Origin: Cranoglanis bouderius
Lineage: Eukaryota > Chordata > Actinopteri > Siluriformes > Cranoglanididae
DNA length: 64,000 nt
Assembly (NCBI GenBank): GCA_023630585.1
Contig: CM042543.1
Coordinates: 622,501-686,500, forward strand
Reading direction: 5' to 3'
Made by a program: the position numbers and the translations under genes. Below the pieces are notes generated by a model that saw only the letters and a list, made by a program, of their open reading frames with translations, had not been told where the DNA came from and made no database searches. Positions 1-13,278 of this stretch are shown here, piece by piece (the stretch's first letter is position 1; each line of letters starts with the position of its first letter).

Positions 1-261
1 CTCTCCCGCAGGGGATCGTGGGACGCGGCGCTCGTTGCCACAACGCCCACATTACCGTTAGCAGCGATAGCGGACCGTCTGGTCGAGACTCGGCCCAGGA
101 TCACCATGGTAATGCCATGGAGACGGTGACGATAAATGAGAAATAAAGGAAGCAACAGATTGGAAATGCTGGTGTTGTGAATCAGAGATGGCAGCTTTTA
201 TTGCCTGCTGAATTATGTGTGCTTGTGGTACTTCTGTCCTCTCTGTCCATAATACAATCAT

Positions 262-2200
262 AATACGCTTAATTTACCTCGCTGTAACTATAATACAGTT
301 TATTTTATATATGTAACACACTTTATTTACCTCAGTGTAACTATAATACACTTTATTTACCTCACTGTCACTATAACACACTTTATTTATTTCACTGTAA
401 CTATAACACTTTATTTACCTCAGTGTAACTGTAATACACTTTATTTTACATATAACAGTTTATTTACCTCAGTGTAACAATAGTACATTTTATTTACCTC
501 AGTGTGACTATAACAAACATTATTTACCTCAGTGTAATTATAACACACTTTATTTACCTCAATGTAACTCTAGCACACTTTATTTACCTCAGTGTAACTA
601 TAGTATACTTTATTTACCTCAGTGTAACTATAGTATACTTTATTTACCACAGTGTAACTATAATATTCTTTTGTTTTACTTCAGTGTAACTATAATACAC
701 TTTATTTACCTCAGTGTAACTATAATACACTTTATTTACCTCAGTGTAACTATAATACACTTTTTTTTACCTCAGTGTAACTATAGTATACTTTATTTAC
801 CACAGTGTAACTATAACACACTTTATTTACCTCAGTGTAACTATAATATTATTTTGTTTTACTTCAGTGTAACTATAATACACTTTATTTACCTCAGTGT
901 AACTATAACACACTTTATTTACCTCAGTGTAATTATAACACACTTTATTTATCTCGGTGTAACTATAACACAGTTTATTTACCTCGGTGTAACTATAGTA
1001 TACTTTATTTACCTCAGTGTAACTATAACACACTTTATTTACCACAGTGTAACTATAACACACTTTATTTACCTCAGTGTAATTATAACACACTTTATTT
1101 ATCTCGGTGTAACTATAACACAGTTTATTTACCTCAGTGTAACTATAGCACACTTTATTTACCACAGTGTAACTATAACACACTTTATTTACCTCAGTGT
1201 AATTATAACACACTTTATTTACCTCAGTGTAACTATAACACAGTTTATTTACCTCGGTGTAACTATAGTATACTTTATTTACCTCAGTGTAACTATAACA
1301 CACTTTATTTACCTCAGTGTAACAATAGTACATTTTATTCACCTCAGTGTGACTATAACAAACATTATTTACCTCAGTGTAATTATAACACACTTTATTT
1401 ACCTCAATGTAACTCTAGCACACTTTATTTACCTCAGTGTAACTATAGTATACTTTATTTACCTCAGTGTAACTATAACACACTTTATTTACCTCAGTGT
1501 AACTATAACACACTTTATTTACCTCGCTGTAACTATAATACAATTTATTTTATATATAACACTTTATTTACCTCAGTGTAACTATAAAACAGTTTATTTA
1601 CCTCGGTGTAACTTTAGTATACTTTATTTACCTCAGTGTAACTATAACACTTTATTTACCTCAGTGTAACTATAACACACTTTATTTACCTCAGTGTAAC
1701 TATAGTATACTTTATTTACCTCAGTGTAACTATAACACACTTTATTTACCTCAGTGTAACTATAACACACTTTATTTACCTCAGTGTAACTATAGTATAC
1801 TTTATTTACCTCAGTGTAACTATAACACACTTTATTTACCTCAGTGTAACTATAACACACTTTATTTACCTCAGTGTAACTATAGTATACTTTATTTACC
1901 TCAGTGTAACTATAACACACTTTATTTACCTCAGTGTAACTATAGTATACTTTATTTACCTCAGTGTAACTATAACACACTTTATTTACCTCAGTGTAAC
2001 TATAGTATACTTTATTTACCTCACTGTCACTATAACACACTTTATTTTATATATAACACACTTTATTTACCTCAGTGTAACTATAACACACTTTATTTAC
2101 CTCAGTGTAACTATAACACACTTTATTTTATATATAACACAATTTATTTACCTCATTGTAACACACTTTATTTACTTCAGTGTAACTGACACAGTTGCAC
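262..2200. repeat. 30-bp minisatellite array (about 64 units)
   Basis: The unit is close to CAGTGTAACTATAACACACT followed by TTATTTACCT, repeated nearly head to tail with a 30-bp period and a few shortened units. Common variants swap ATAACACAC for ATAGTATAC or ATAATACAC. The array lies upstream of the last SLC8 exon, so it is probably intronic. Because 30 is a multiple of three, both strands show long open frames (about 330 and 190 codons) that are artefacts of the period. Confidence 0.95.
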
Positions 2201-2451
2201 TGTTTATTTACAGCCCACTATTCCCTCTTTACTATCATGCAGTTGTAAAATTTAAAGCAACATTTTCGGTCCCCTGTCGTCTGAAAGTGTGACTTCATCC
2301 AATGGATATAACTGTTACGTAATTTTTCTTAACAGATGATATAAAACTGTGGTTGTCACCGCAGTATTTGGTCACTAGAGGGCAGCATTCACACCTTCTA
2401 AAGTCTTCCAGCATCTTAATGTATGCTTCTCTTTCTTTCTTTTTTCTCCAG

Positions 2452-2828
2452 ACACCTTCGCCAGTAAAGTGGCTGCGATCCAGGACCAGTATGCCGATGC
2501 GTCTATCGGGAACGTGACGGGCAGCAATGCAGTGAATGTGTTCCTGGGCATCGGTGTGGCATGGTCCATCGCTGCCATCTACCACCAATCGAAAGGGCGT
2601 GAGTTTCGTGTGGAGCCGGGCAGCCTGGCCTTCTCTGTCACGCTTTTCACCATCTTCGCCTTCATATGCGTGGCTACGCTCATGTACCGGCGCCGACCCG
2701 ACATCGGTGGCGAGCTGGGAGGCCCGAGGACTGCCAAAGCGCTCACAACCATGCTCTTTATCAGCCTGTGGCTGCTCTACATCTTGTTCTCCTCACTCGA
2801 GGCTTACTGCCACATTAAGGGCTTCTAA
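2452..2828 (+). CDS. slc8a1-like: Sodium/calcium exchanger (SLC8/NCX family), last coding exon
   Basis: This encodes the C-terminal 124 residues of a plasma-membrane Na+/Ca2+ exchanger, which moves three Na+ in for one Ca2+ out. The exon follows a polypyrimidine tract ending in CAG at 2451, opens in phase 2 and stops at TAA 2826-2828. It contains the alpha-2 repeat core (GNVTGSNAVNVFLGIG), which helps form the ion-binding sites. Two further hydrophobic helices follow, separated by the conserved YRRRP..GGELGGPRTAK loop. The tail SSLEAYCHIKGF matches the family C-terminus. The GGPRTAK loop and this tail look most like NCX1, but fish also have NCX4, so the paralogue is uncertain. The rest of the gene lies upstream, outside the window or beyond the minisatellite intron. 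Confidence 0.93.
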
Positions 2829-4230
2829 ACACACACACACAGAAACACACACATGCGCATGGAATCACACACACACACATACCAACACACTGATGTCCAT
2901 ATGAAGATGCGTACACTCACACATTCTCACATATACGCACACACAGGTTATGAGGAAGGACGGATGCTAACAAGAAGGACGCTACATCAGACAGGGCATG
3001 GATAATTTATTTTATTTTCCCCATTTCAGCTGAGTATAGACGCACAGAAAAATGACAACAAAAGAGTAAAGACGAATGAATGAGGAGCTAGAGACAGCAG
3101 AACTTTGCTAATCTCTGCTAATGAGGTCTTTTTGGGGTTTTTTTTTTGTTGTAATACAACAACTGAGGAACGACTGAACGCAAATGAGAAAGAAATATAC
3201 CTTATATAGCTATAATATGCTGTAAAATTTAGAATTTTATTTCTTTCCTCTCTGCCACTTCACACTCCTCTTTCAGTGCCTCAGGGTGAAAGACTGAATC
3301 TGATTGGACACTTGTTGGCCGGTCAAAGTTCCCAATTGGTTACGGACAGAGGGTGTGATTTTGCAGAGAATAATGTGTAAAAATAGGAAACTTGACAACC
3401 TTGATGACAAGCCAGTACTAAAACACTTTTCGTCATACATTAGCCCAGGTTTCAAGAAATGCTGGATTTGAGAGAACGGAATTCTGGGTAGTGTAGTTCT
3501 GATGACTGTATTTTTCGAAACGTGCACTATTCCCCTCCTTTTATGGTCTTTGTTGTCCTTTCAATGCCATTTTCAGCAACAAAATCTCTCTAAACTGTTG
3601 ATACCTAACCATGTTAGCCGTGATACTGGATATATTGCAGAGATTTTTCTCACAGGTTGGAATTTACACACCATCTTTAGCCTTTTAATTAGCATTTCAA
3701 TGAAATGTCCTACCTACTGGAACACGATTTGACGTTTAAACTCGTGTAAAGTTATCTGCTAAAACTTACTAAAAGTCCGATAAGTAACTGCTAGCTCACA
3801 ACATGCTAACATACTAACACATAGAGCATGTATATGGTTAATGCATGTGGTGTTATCGCTAACAACAGAGCTGTCAAAAATCCTGGAAATGTTTATTCAC
3901 CTAAACACTACCATGACTGATAACAAGCGTATTTGTGAGTCAGTCCTAACGCACCTTTAGCTAATCACAAGTAATTTGATTGTAACTTCGTGTGAATGTA
4001 AAATCGTGAAAACAAAAAAAGTTTATGAGCTACTAAAAACGTATACGGTTGCACAGAGTAGCATCATTTCATCATACGTAGCTTTAAGGTATAACTTATA
4101 GCTTACAAATATTAGTCAGAAACTGCTGTGAGAAATCAATTAGCAGTTAGTCAAAGGATCGCTGGAAAAAACTTGTCGGAAAACAGAATACACCATCTGC
4201 GCTGGTGAAGAGGAAAGAGACACTGTTCAC
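2829..4230. other. SLC8 3' UTR and intergenic DNA
   Basis: Probable 3' untranslated sequence begins with short CA-rich stretches (2829-2945) and grades into AT-rich intergenic DNA. No ORF with coding character and no obvious canonical poly(A) signal close to the stop were seen. From about 3760 the words GCTAAC, TAGC and GCTA become frequent. Confidence 0.5.
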
Positions 4231-4234
4231 AAAT

Positions 4235-4640
4235 TCCCAAACGATTCAGTCTTTTTGAACAAATCATAAGCTGAATGACTCAATATCAGTCACTAGAAGT
4301 GATTCGTTCATTAATGATTCCGTCTTTTTTTGAACGAATCATTGAGGTGAAAGAATCAGGAACGTCCGTGTTCAGATCACTAACGATTCGGTCTTTTTAA
4401 ACGAATCACTACAATGACCGAATCTGTATCAGTCGCTAGACGTGATTCGATCATGAATGATTCCATCTTTCTGAATAAATCAATAAGATGAACGAATCGG
4501 TATCGTCTTTTTAAACGAATCGCTACAATGACCGGATCTGTATCAGTCGCTAGAAATGATTCGTTTGTGAATAATTCGGTCTTTTTAAATGAGTCACTAA
4601 ACTGAATCGGTATCGTTCACTGCCACGCACCGAGTCATTC
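4235..4640. repeat. Degenerate tandem cluster of GATTCGT/ACGAATC motifs
   Basis: Diverged units of roughly 75-80 bp recur here. Each contains TGATTCGTTC or ACGAATCACT plus GGTCTTTTTAAACGAATCA-like blocks, so the same word occurs in both orientations and makes small imperfect palindromes. Related words recur at 4860-4880, 21120-21255 and 21885-22000. Function is unknown. Confidence 0.6.
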
Positions 4641-5265
4641 CTTCCTTTCGTTCAGTTGCTGCTGACGGGCTTCACTGCTGCAAACCGCAAAACTGAAACG
4701 TGAAGCTGAACCACTACATTTCCAGAGATTTGTTTTATGAAGGTTTATGTTATATTTTCAATCCGTCAGTGTTTTCTAAAAGTCTAGTGAGTCTGAATTG
4801 TGAGTCGTGTGTGTGATTGCGTGTGTGCTGAATCTTTTGGTCATGACTGACATTCGCTCCTGTGAAGATTCGTTCAGTGAGTTGTTGTTGACGTTCCAGA
4901 AAGTTCTGCGACGTTTCCTCGCTCACGTCGTCTTTACGCTTTCTGTACAGAGCTAGCTAGTCCGCCTCGGCGCTTAGCTAGCGCCCATTCTCTGTGTTCA
5001 GTGTGTGTTTCTTCCCCGATTCAGTCGATTCAGATGTGTTAATTGAATTAGCAAACACGCCCCACGCTGATGCGCTACGTATTAAAATCTTTGTTAAAGA
5101 TCATTTTTTTGTGTAGTTTTGTAAAACAAGTCCGGTTGATTTTTTTTAAACGTTTGTTTGGCTTTTACTGACTTTAAACAGGACAATTTTCAGAGACTGA
5201 TAGGCCTCGGTAGATTAGCGCGTTATCCTGCGTGTCGTTTCTGTCTGGGTTTACACTGATGACTG

Positions 5266-5324
<59 letters not shown>

Positions 5325-5428
5325 AAACATAGTTCCCATGCAAAACACACAGCTACGGTCACACACATTTCATAAACAAACTTAACCATACTAAATAGAC
5401 TTACACACATCATAGTCGCTAGCTAAAA

Positions 5429-5487
<59 letters not shown>

Positions 5488-7120
5488 CACAGTGGAGTTT
5501 ACGAGGGCGTGCGCTCCCTCCAGTCCTGCTGAGATTATATAAGTAAGGCTAACACTTTAGCAGATTAGCATGGTTTTAGACACAGCCGCTCAATTTAGTC
5601 TGGTTTTAAATGTGTATATTAGCCTGGATACCACACCGAACGTAGCTAGCTTTTTTTTTTTTCTTTTTTTAATTTAAAGAAGGTAAAGATTTCAGATTAG
5701 ACTGGCTTTATAAATAAACAGAGATTTTTTTTTTTAATCTATTTGTCCTTTTAAAGTCCAGATTTTCACGTTAATCTAGAGTAGACATGCTAGCGGTTAA
5801 GACTCGATACATTTAGATTTGGAATAAATAAATGCTAATTGTAGTTTAGCTTGATGATAAGAAAAAAATTGCCAAAGGGAAAATTGTAAAAAAAAAAAAA
5901 AAAAAAAAATTGTTTCTAAAACACAATTCTAGCGAGACAACTGGGTTTTGTATTTGATGCTAATGTTTTTTACCGAGGGAAAAGAATTAAAACGTAAAGT
6001 TTGAAAAATGGCTTTGGAGGGCTTTCGTACGAGAATTTATACAAAATATACAAAACTCAAGTGTTTATCGCTAATTCTTAGCGAATGTATCGGGACGTGT
6101 GATAGCTGTAGCTTAATGCTGAAGGAAAAACACGAAACTGGCCGTCTTTTTATTTTTAGTTTTCTTGTTTTATTTCTTGTTTTGTTTATTTTTTTGTTTT
6201 TTGTTTTTTCTATTACAAAAATAAAAACGGTTCCCTGATGTTTCTTTATGGAGACGAACGACATGGACGGTGTTGCAATACAAAGAAAACACACACACAC
6301 ACACAACACACACACACACACACACACACAACACAATAATTTACGAAAAAGGACAAAGACAAAGACACAGAGCCTTGATATTCCTTGAAAAACAATATAA
6401 AGAAAGAAATAAAAGTGAGAAGATGAAGAAGAGGACGGTGGACACGTGTGAATTACAGCCATACTCTGCCGCAACGGACTTCCTGTGGGTGTGGCCTCCT
6501 GCTGATCGCGGCGTGTGTCTCAAAATGTGTCTGCATCTCAGTGTGTGTATGTGTGTCGTCTCGGTCGGTTGGACGCGTGTACAGCGTGTCGTCTCACTCC
6601 GGTCCTGGAGGTCCACGGCGTCGGGTTTATAAATATGAGTGCACTAGCAAAAACTAGCGAAATCGGGTGTTAGCCGCTAGGAGACAGTGCTAACTAGCAC
6701 TAAATGAACGGATAATGCTAGTTAACCTCTTTACTCAAACGCTACACATTCAGAAATGTACAAAATTCTAGAATTTCTGAGCGTTGTAGGATATTAGCGC
6801 AGTTTGCTAAGCTAGCTGTAACATAGCTACATGCTTAAAGGTTTTAACCGAGTGGTAATTTATATAGCTAGGATTTCATTTCATACATAGTGCTAACTAA
6901 CAGATTAGCAACTGCATTGTTAAGCAACATTTGTTTTTTTGTCCCAAATTACACTTCTTGATGAAACATGACGAATTCTGGTTCAGCTTCAGAAAAAAGC
7001 TTGATAACTCTTGACCATTTAAAATAATAAATAATTCTGCATGTTTACACGTTTTTTTTTAATGATTATGGTTAGAATTAATTCTAATAAAAACCACCAA
7101 AAAGCAGCAGTGCTTCTGAA

Positions 7121-7154
<34 letters not shown>

Positions 7155-7938
7155 GTTTTTGCTAGTTCACTCTTACGCCTCTCTAACCCTGGCTAGGTGT
7201 TCAGGATCGGAGTCCGACGGCACGTTTCTGCGTCTCAAATCTCGTCCGCACCGATTGTGGGCGGTCTTGCATTTCAAAATCCCTCCCTCTTTCCCAAGTA
7301 GCCCCACCCCATCCCCCTCCCCCCCAAACACCACCCCTCGTTTCATATTTGGAATGTTAACGTGCTAGTTGTTGACACTGTGCATGGATGCTAACCTGTC
7401 TGTATATAGTAAGCAGTAACTCACTCATTAATGTTGTTGATGAAAGGTTTCGAACAGATGTTTGTGTAGATATATTTCAGTTTTATTTGCGTTTTTATCT
7501 TGCACATACATTGAATTAGAAAAGAAACAAAAGGCAGTATCTGTCGTTCCGGACAGTGCTCTGAGGATTTTAATGACGGGGAATGCATGGGTACTTGTAC
7601 AAATAATAATATTAATAACAATAACAATAATAATATTAATAACAATAATAATAATAATAACTATATTAATGATGATATTAATAATAATAATAATAATAAC
7701 ACCTCTTCTTGCTTGTTGCCATGGTTGTATTATTATTATTATTATTATTATTTGACGATAGATTATTCTACATGAAAGGTTGTGTTGTCATTGTGAGTTT
7801 GTGTGTATATAGTGTACAGTGAAATCGAGGTGAGTGTGTTATTGCCTCAGCGTTATCACATATTTATTTTAAACCCTTTAGTCAACTCAACAATGACAAA
7901 TATTGCCTTTTAGATGTATGTCTTATTTCCTTCACTGA

Positions 7939-7992
<54 letters not shown>

Positions 7993-8083
7993 GTCATTCT
8001 ACCCCTTTTTCCCCCCGCTGCTCAGATGGATTCGTTTTTTCAGGGTTTTAATAATATCTTTGATAATGTTGTTTTCTTGTTTG

Positions 8084-8123
<40 letters not shown>

Positions 8124-8149
8124 TCTCTCTCTCTGTCTGTCTCTCTCTC

Positions 8150-8188
<39 letters not shown>

Positions 8189-9223
8189 GTTTGTCTCTCT
8201 CTGTCTCTATCTCTTTCTCTCTCTCTCTCTCTATGTCTGTCTCTCTCTGTCTCTCTCTCTCTCTCTCTTTCTTTCTCTCTTTCTCTATGTCTCTCGACCA
8301 TTGACGCCTTGCGTTATCATCAAATTTGAGTTTTTAACGACACACTGAGAAGAAAACTCAACTGGATTTATTTAATCAGTTATCAAACATTAATATGATT
8401 ATTTAAAAGTTGTTTTATCATTATTTTTCACTAATATAAATAAATACGGTGTTTACGAGAATCTCTGACACAACGGCCCGCTTTAGCAATAAAATACGTA
8501 ATATTTTTTACCACGCGCCATTTACTACAAAGCAAGCTCGCTAATTAACAATCCCAAATTTATCGTTTAGCCTAAAAACGAGCTAGTTAACAAGCCAAAA
8601 CTTAGCATGCTAGCTAATAAATAGATGCAGATTGTAACTAGCTAGAGGACAAGACAAAACTTGTTTCTGTCACATTTCCTCCGTCACTGTTAGCTAGCTA
8701 GTCAGCCCGGGTTACTAGCTAGCTCCACTTCTCAGTGTTTATATTTCCTCGTTGCCTTACTCAAATGTTAGCCGTTTAATAATATATGAATATATTTCTC
8801 TTTGTTAGCTGTAACTACAGCTTTTGTTCATGTTTGTTAAATATCCATGTTTATATCCCTTTTATGTAGCTAGGCTGTAATTCCAAACAAACTGCTAACT
8901 GTCAGTCTTTTTTTAAATAATTGAGTGGATTTCATTTTTAATTTCCTAGTTGCCTAGCAACAGGGTTTCCGACAGGAAGCATATCGTGTGTTGAAAGCAG
9001 CAGGGATGATAACGCCTTACACATGCTAGCTGCTAGCATACGCGGTCGAGATTAGCTGTGTGCTAATAATTAGTTATGAGTTACGTACAACATGCAGCAT
9101 ATTTTGAAATTCGGAAACGTCAAAAACAACTTTAGGAAAAGTCCAGAACGAGTTTAAAAGAGCGTCACGTATAAACTTCTCATTTATAAATTCAACTCCA
9201 TGATTAAAGTAGTCGTGTTGGAA

Positions 9224-9268
<45 letters not shown>

Positions 9269-9741
9269 ACTGAGTAACACTGAGTATTAATGTTTGATAA
9301 CTGATAATATTCTAATCTATTATCCTATGATTTGCATAAACAAGCATTACAGAATGAAACTTGGAAATGAGATCGGACCACGACCGATTTTCTGCTGTAG
9401 TGATAAACACCGCTTTCTTTTTCGAGATTAGACTCGTTATGAACCAACGACATTGTTTTATTAAAATACACAAACGTTCAGACGCAAGGTGTCATTAATA
9501 ATTTCTTTATTCATTCCGTCGCTCTCCATCTTTCTCTGGTTCCTCTCCGGCGTTTATGTTTTACTTTGATGATGAAGAATTGAAAATGTTGATTTTTTTT
9601 CTTTTGCTGATCTTTACGTTTGCACTCAGACTAATAAGAAGGAAGTCCACTAACTGTGATTGCCCCCATGGTACACCTCTACACAGGAAATAAAGTTTGG
9701 GAAATCCTGTTTAGAGCTCACTGACTGCTGTGTGTCTTTAT

Positions 9742-9798
<57 letters not shown>

Positions 9799-10051
9799 AC
9801 GGATTGTGACTGCAAGAATTCAGTCTATTATTACTGAATACAATCAAGTGCAAAAGTGAAGGATAACATTTTTAGCGACATTTTCTTTATCGCAGGTAAC
9901 AAAATGTTAAACATATTAATAGTAAAATTAATAATAATATATTAAATACATTCTAATAAATTTTGTTTTACATTCTAGATTGAGCTGCTAAATCTAGTTC
10001 AATAATAAAATAATTTGTTTCCACTTAAAAAAACATGAGGGGTGCAAATCT
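4641..10051. other. Gene-poor intergenic DNA rich in microsatellites
   Basis: I see no credible exon here. Simple repeats include (CA)n at 5268-5320, 5433-5491 and 6290-6336, (AAT)n at 7122-7152, 7600-7757 and 9226-9266, (GT)n at 7943-7989, an interrupted (CT)n at 8085-8290 and (CA)n at 9745-9795. The short ORFs here are translations of these repeats or chance frames. Stretches 6640-6920 and 8530-8740 are dense in GCTAGC, TTAGC and AGCTAG words. Confidence 0.7.
8085..8290. repeat. Interrupted (CT)n tract, about 200 bp
   Basis: A pyrimidine-rich run of CTCTCT is broken by TCTGTCTG, TATGT and TTTCTTTC interruptions. It lies just after a (GT)n run at 7943-7989. The serine/leucine ORFs it produces are not genes. 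Confidence 0.95.
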
Positions 10052-11863
10052 TTAACAATCTAGCTAGTTAACAACCAAATGGTTAGCAATCTAGCTAGTT
10101 AACAACCAAAGTTTTAGCAATCTAGCTAGTTAACAACCAAAGTTTTAGCAATCTAGCTAGTTAACAACCAAAGTTTTAGCAATCTAGCTAGTTAACAACC
10201 AAATGGTTAGCAATCTAGCTAGTTAACAACCAAAGTTTTAGCAATCTAGCTAGTTAACAACCAAATGGTTAGCAATCTAGCTAGTTAACAACCAAAGTTT
10301 TAGCAATCTAGCTAGTTAACAACCAAAGTTTTAGCAATCTAGCTAGTTAACAACCAAATGGTTAGCAATCTAGCTAGTTAACAACCAAAGTTTTAGCAAT
10401 CTAGCTAGTTAACAACCAAATGGTTAGCAATCTAGCTAGCTAACAACCAAAGTTTTAGCAATCTAGCTAGTTAACAACCAAATGGTTAGTAATCTAGCTA
10501 GTTAACAACCAAATGGTTAACAATCTAGCTAGTTAACAACCAAAGTTTTAGCAATCTAGCTAGTTAACAACCAAATGGTTAGCAATCTAGCTAGTTAACA
10601 ACCAAAGTTTTAGCAATCTAGCTAGTTAACAACCAAAGTTTTAGCAATCTAGCTGGTTAACAACCAAAGTTTTAGCAATCTAGCTAGTTAACAACCAAAG
10701 TTTTAGCAATCTAGCTAGTTAACAACCAAATGGTTAGCAATCTAGCTAGTTAACAACCAAAGTTTTAGCAATCTAGCTAGTTAACAACCAAATGGTTAGC
10801 AATCTAGCTAGTTAACAACCAAAGTTTTAGCAATCTAGCTAGTTAACAACCAAAGTTTTAGCAATCTAGCTAGTTAACAACCAAATGGTTAGCAATCTAG
10901 CTAGTTAACAACCAAAGTTTTAGCAATCTAGCTAGTTAACAACCAAATGGTTAGCAATCTAGCTAGCTAACAACCAAAGTTTTAGCAATCTAGCTAGTTA
11001 ACAACCAAATGGTTAGTAATCTAGCTAGTTAACAACCAAATGGTTAGCAATCTAGCTAGTTAACAACCAAAGTTTTAGCAATCTAGCTAGTTAACAACCA
11101 AATGGTTAGCAATCTAGCTAGTTAACAACCAAATGGTTAGCAATCTAGCTAGTTAACAACTAAATGGTTAGCAGTCTAGCTAGTTAACAACCAAAGTTTT
11201 AGCAATCTAGCTAGTTAACAACCAAATGGTTAGCAATCTAGCTAGTTAACAACCAAATGGTTAGCAATCTAGCTAGCTAACAACCAAAGTTTTAGCAATC
11301 TAGCTAGTTAACAACCAAAGTTTTAGCAGTCTAGCTAGTTAACAACCAAATGGTTAGCAATCTAGCTAGTTAACAACCAAATGGTTAGTAATCTAGCTAG
11401 TTAACAACCAAAGTTTTAGCAATCTAGCTAGTTAACAACCAAATGGTTAGCAATCTAGCTAGTTAACAACCAAATGGTTAGCAATCTAGCTAGTTAACAA
11501 CCAAATGGTTAGCAATCTAGCTAGTTAACAACTAAATGGTTAGCAGTCTAGCTAGTTAACAACCAAAGTTTTAGCAATCTAGCTAGTTAACAACCAAATG
11601 GTTAGCAATCTAGCTAGTTAACAACCAAAGTTTTAGCAATCTAGCTAGTTAACAACCAAATGGTTAGCAATCTAGCTAGTTAACAACCAAATGGTTAGCA
11701 ATCTAGCTAGTTAACAACCAAAGTTTTAGCAATCTAGCTAGTTAACAACCAAATGGTTAGCAATCTAGCTAGTTAACAACCAAAGTTTTAGCAATATAGC
11801 TAGTTAACAACCAAATGGTTAGCAATCTAGCTAGTTAACAACCAAATGGTTAGCAATCTAGTC
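10052..11863. repeat. 31-bp minisatellite array (about 58 units, two unit types)
   Basis: The unit is AGCAATCTAGCTAGTTAACA followed by ACCAAAGTTTT (type A) or ACCAAATGGTT (type B). Types A and B are interspersed. Rare diagnostic variants (GCTAGCTAAC, TTAGTAAT, GCAGTCTAG) recur at exact multiples of 31 bp, showing block duplications inside the array. The palindromic CTAGCTAG and GTTAAC cores occur in almost every unit. Confidence 0.97.
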
Positions 11864-12150
11864 AAGTCAAGTGGGTTTTTATTGTCATTCCTCTATATAG
11901 CTTGTATACGTTGGAATGAAATGAAGTTTCTTCAGGACTATGGTGCAACACAGAACAGTACTCAGGACTACATAAAGTGCAGATACACAACAGTGTGAGA
12001 CGAACGCGAGACAATAAATACACAGGACAGTAAATACACAGGACAGTAAATACACAAAACATTGACTGTAAACTGTAAGCTATTGTGTAATGTAGCAGCA
12101 TGGGTATAGCAGTAATACTGGCAGCAAAAAAGTGAGTTCCGTAGTAATCG
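11864..12150. repeat. Dispersed repeat inserted at the array edge
   Basis: A non-array segment starts with TCAAGTCAAGTGGGTTTTTA and contains TTGTCATTCC and AGGACTATGGTGCAACACA. This is a recognisable fish dispersed-repeat motif. It also holds short TAAATACACAGGACAG duplications. It separates the homogeneous array from degenerate units on its other side. I cannot name the element class. Confidence 0.55.
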
Positions 12151-12375
12151 AGTGAGCTAACAACCAAAAACCTAGCCATCTAGCTAATTAACATCCAAAT
12201 CTTTAGCAATCTAACATAGCATCCTGGTTAACAACTGAAACTGACCGTAGCAATTTAGCAACCAAAAACCTAGCAATATAGGTAGTTAGCATGGTAAAAT
12301 GTAGTAAGATACCTAGCTAGTTTACAACCAAAAACCTAGCAAGCTACCTAGTTAGCAAGCCAGTATTTAGCCAGA
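12151..12375. repeat. Degenerate units of the 31-bp minisatellite
   Basis: Diverged copies with the same skeleton (CTAGC..AACAACCAAA..TTTAGCAATCTA) and irregular spacing follow the inserted dispersed repeat. They look like the decayed edge of the array. Confidence 0.7.
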
Positions 12376-12786
12376 TTGTTTGACCTTTAGAGTGATGTTG
12401 TGTTTCAGGACATGTCCATATTTCGTGTTTCATTTTTAATTCTAGTTGTAGATAAATTTGAAAATAAGGTACATGTTTATTTATATATACAGTAGCATCC
12501 AACAGTTTTTACCTTCACCAGTTCATGACAGTTTTTATCATCATAGTTCCCTGCTAGATAATTCATGTCAAAATAGTTCAAAAAAGTTGAAATGTTTAGT
12601 TAAGATTAAGTGAAGCAGGATGTGTTTTTAGCTCGGGAGCTAGCTTGCTATTTGAGTTCTCTGATATCGCAGCACGTTTACACCAGTGAGCCCAGTGACG
12701 TTCACACAAGGAAAAGAAATCATCTGTCTACATTTACACCAGAGTCTTCACACACTCACACACACGTACACAGTGTACACGCCCTC

Positions 12787-13125
12787 GTACAGACCTGGAT
12801 CCTGATTGGTCAGAAGGTGTTGATTAATTCTCTATAACAGCAGCTCTGACAGCAGCGCAGGTTTATATTAGTGCGCTCGTTCTGATACGTTACCGTTTCT
12901 ATAGTAACGGCTCGTCAACATTTGATAAGTAAGGAGACGTTTACGTAAACGTTTATGGAAGGAGTCTCCAGTGTCGGCGCTTTGTAACAGACAGAGGTGA
13001 AGCTGTAACTTTACGTTTTCAGACATCTTCAGGACGGAGGAGTTTACGCTTCTTTGCGGTTTCTCAGTAACACGACAAGCTGCGATGTTTTTGGCTTTTT
13101 AACTTCAAGAGAGAGAAGAAAAAGT
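12787..13125 (+). repeat. MITE-like dispersed repeat, family M1 (left part)
   Basis: It begins near GATTGGTCAGAAGGTGTTGA and continues through AACAGCAGCTCTGACAGCAG, GGAAGGAGTCTCCAGTGT and GAGGAGTTTACGCTTCTTTG. The same sequence recurs at 25855-26115 and 29525-29925, with right-hand parts at 24118-24420 and 30935-31290. This copy runs into a (GT)n tract and no right TIR was found. Confidence 0.75.
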
Positions 13126-13131
13126 TCCCTA

Positions 13132-13135
<4 letters not shown>

Positions 13136-13180
<45 letters not shown>

Positions 13181-13240
13181 TTGCTCAACTGTTAGTCACA
13201 CACAGACGCACTAAATGCGACATCTCAGATGGTAAGTAGT

Positions 13241-13278
<38 letters not shown>

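Noticed and set aside
1..261. Possible exon at the very start (CCCGCAGGGG..) and the minus-strand 67-codon frame at 58-261
   Set aside because: No match to any SLC8 exon I know and no donor or protein-like pattern.
504..2040. Long ORFs (332, 188 and 132 codons) over the 30-bp array
   Set aside because: The period is a multiple of three, so stop-free frames appear on both strands; the peptides are simple periodic repeats with no family resemblance.
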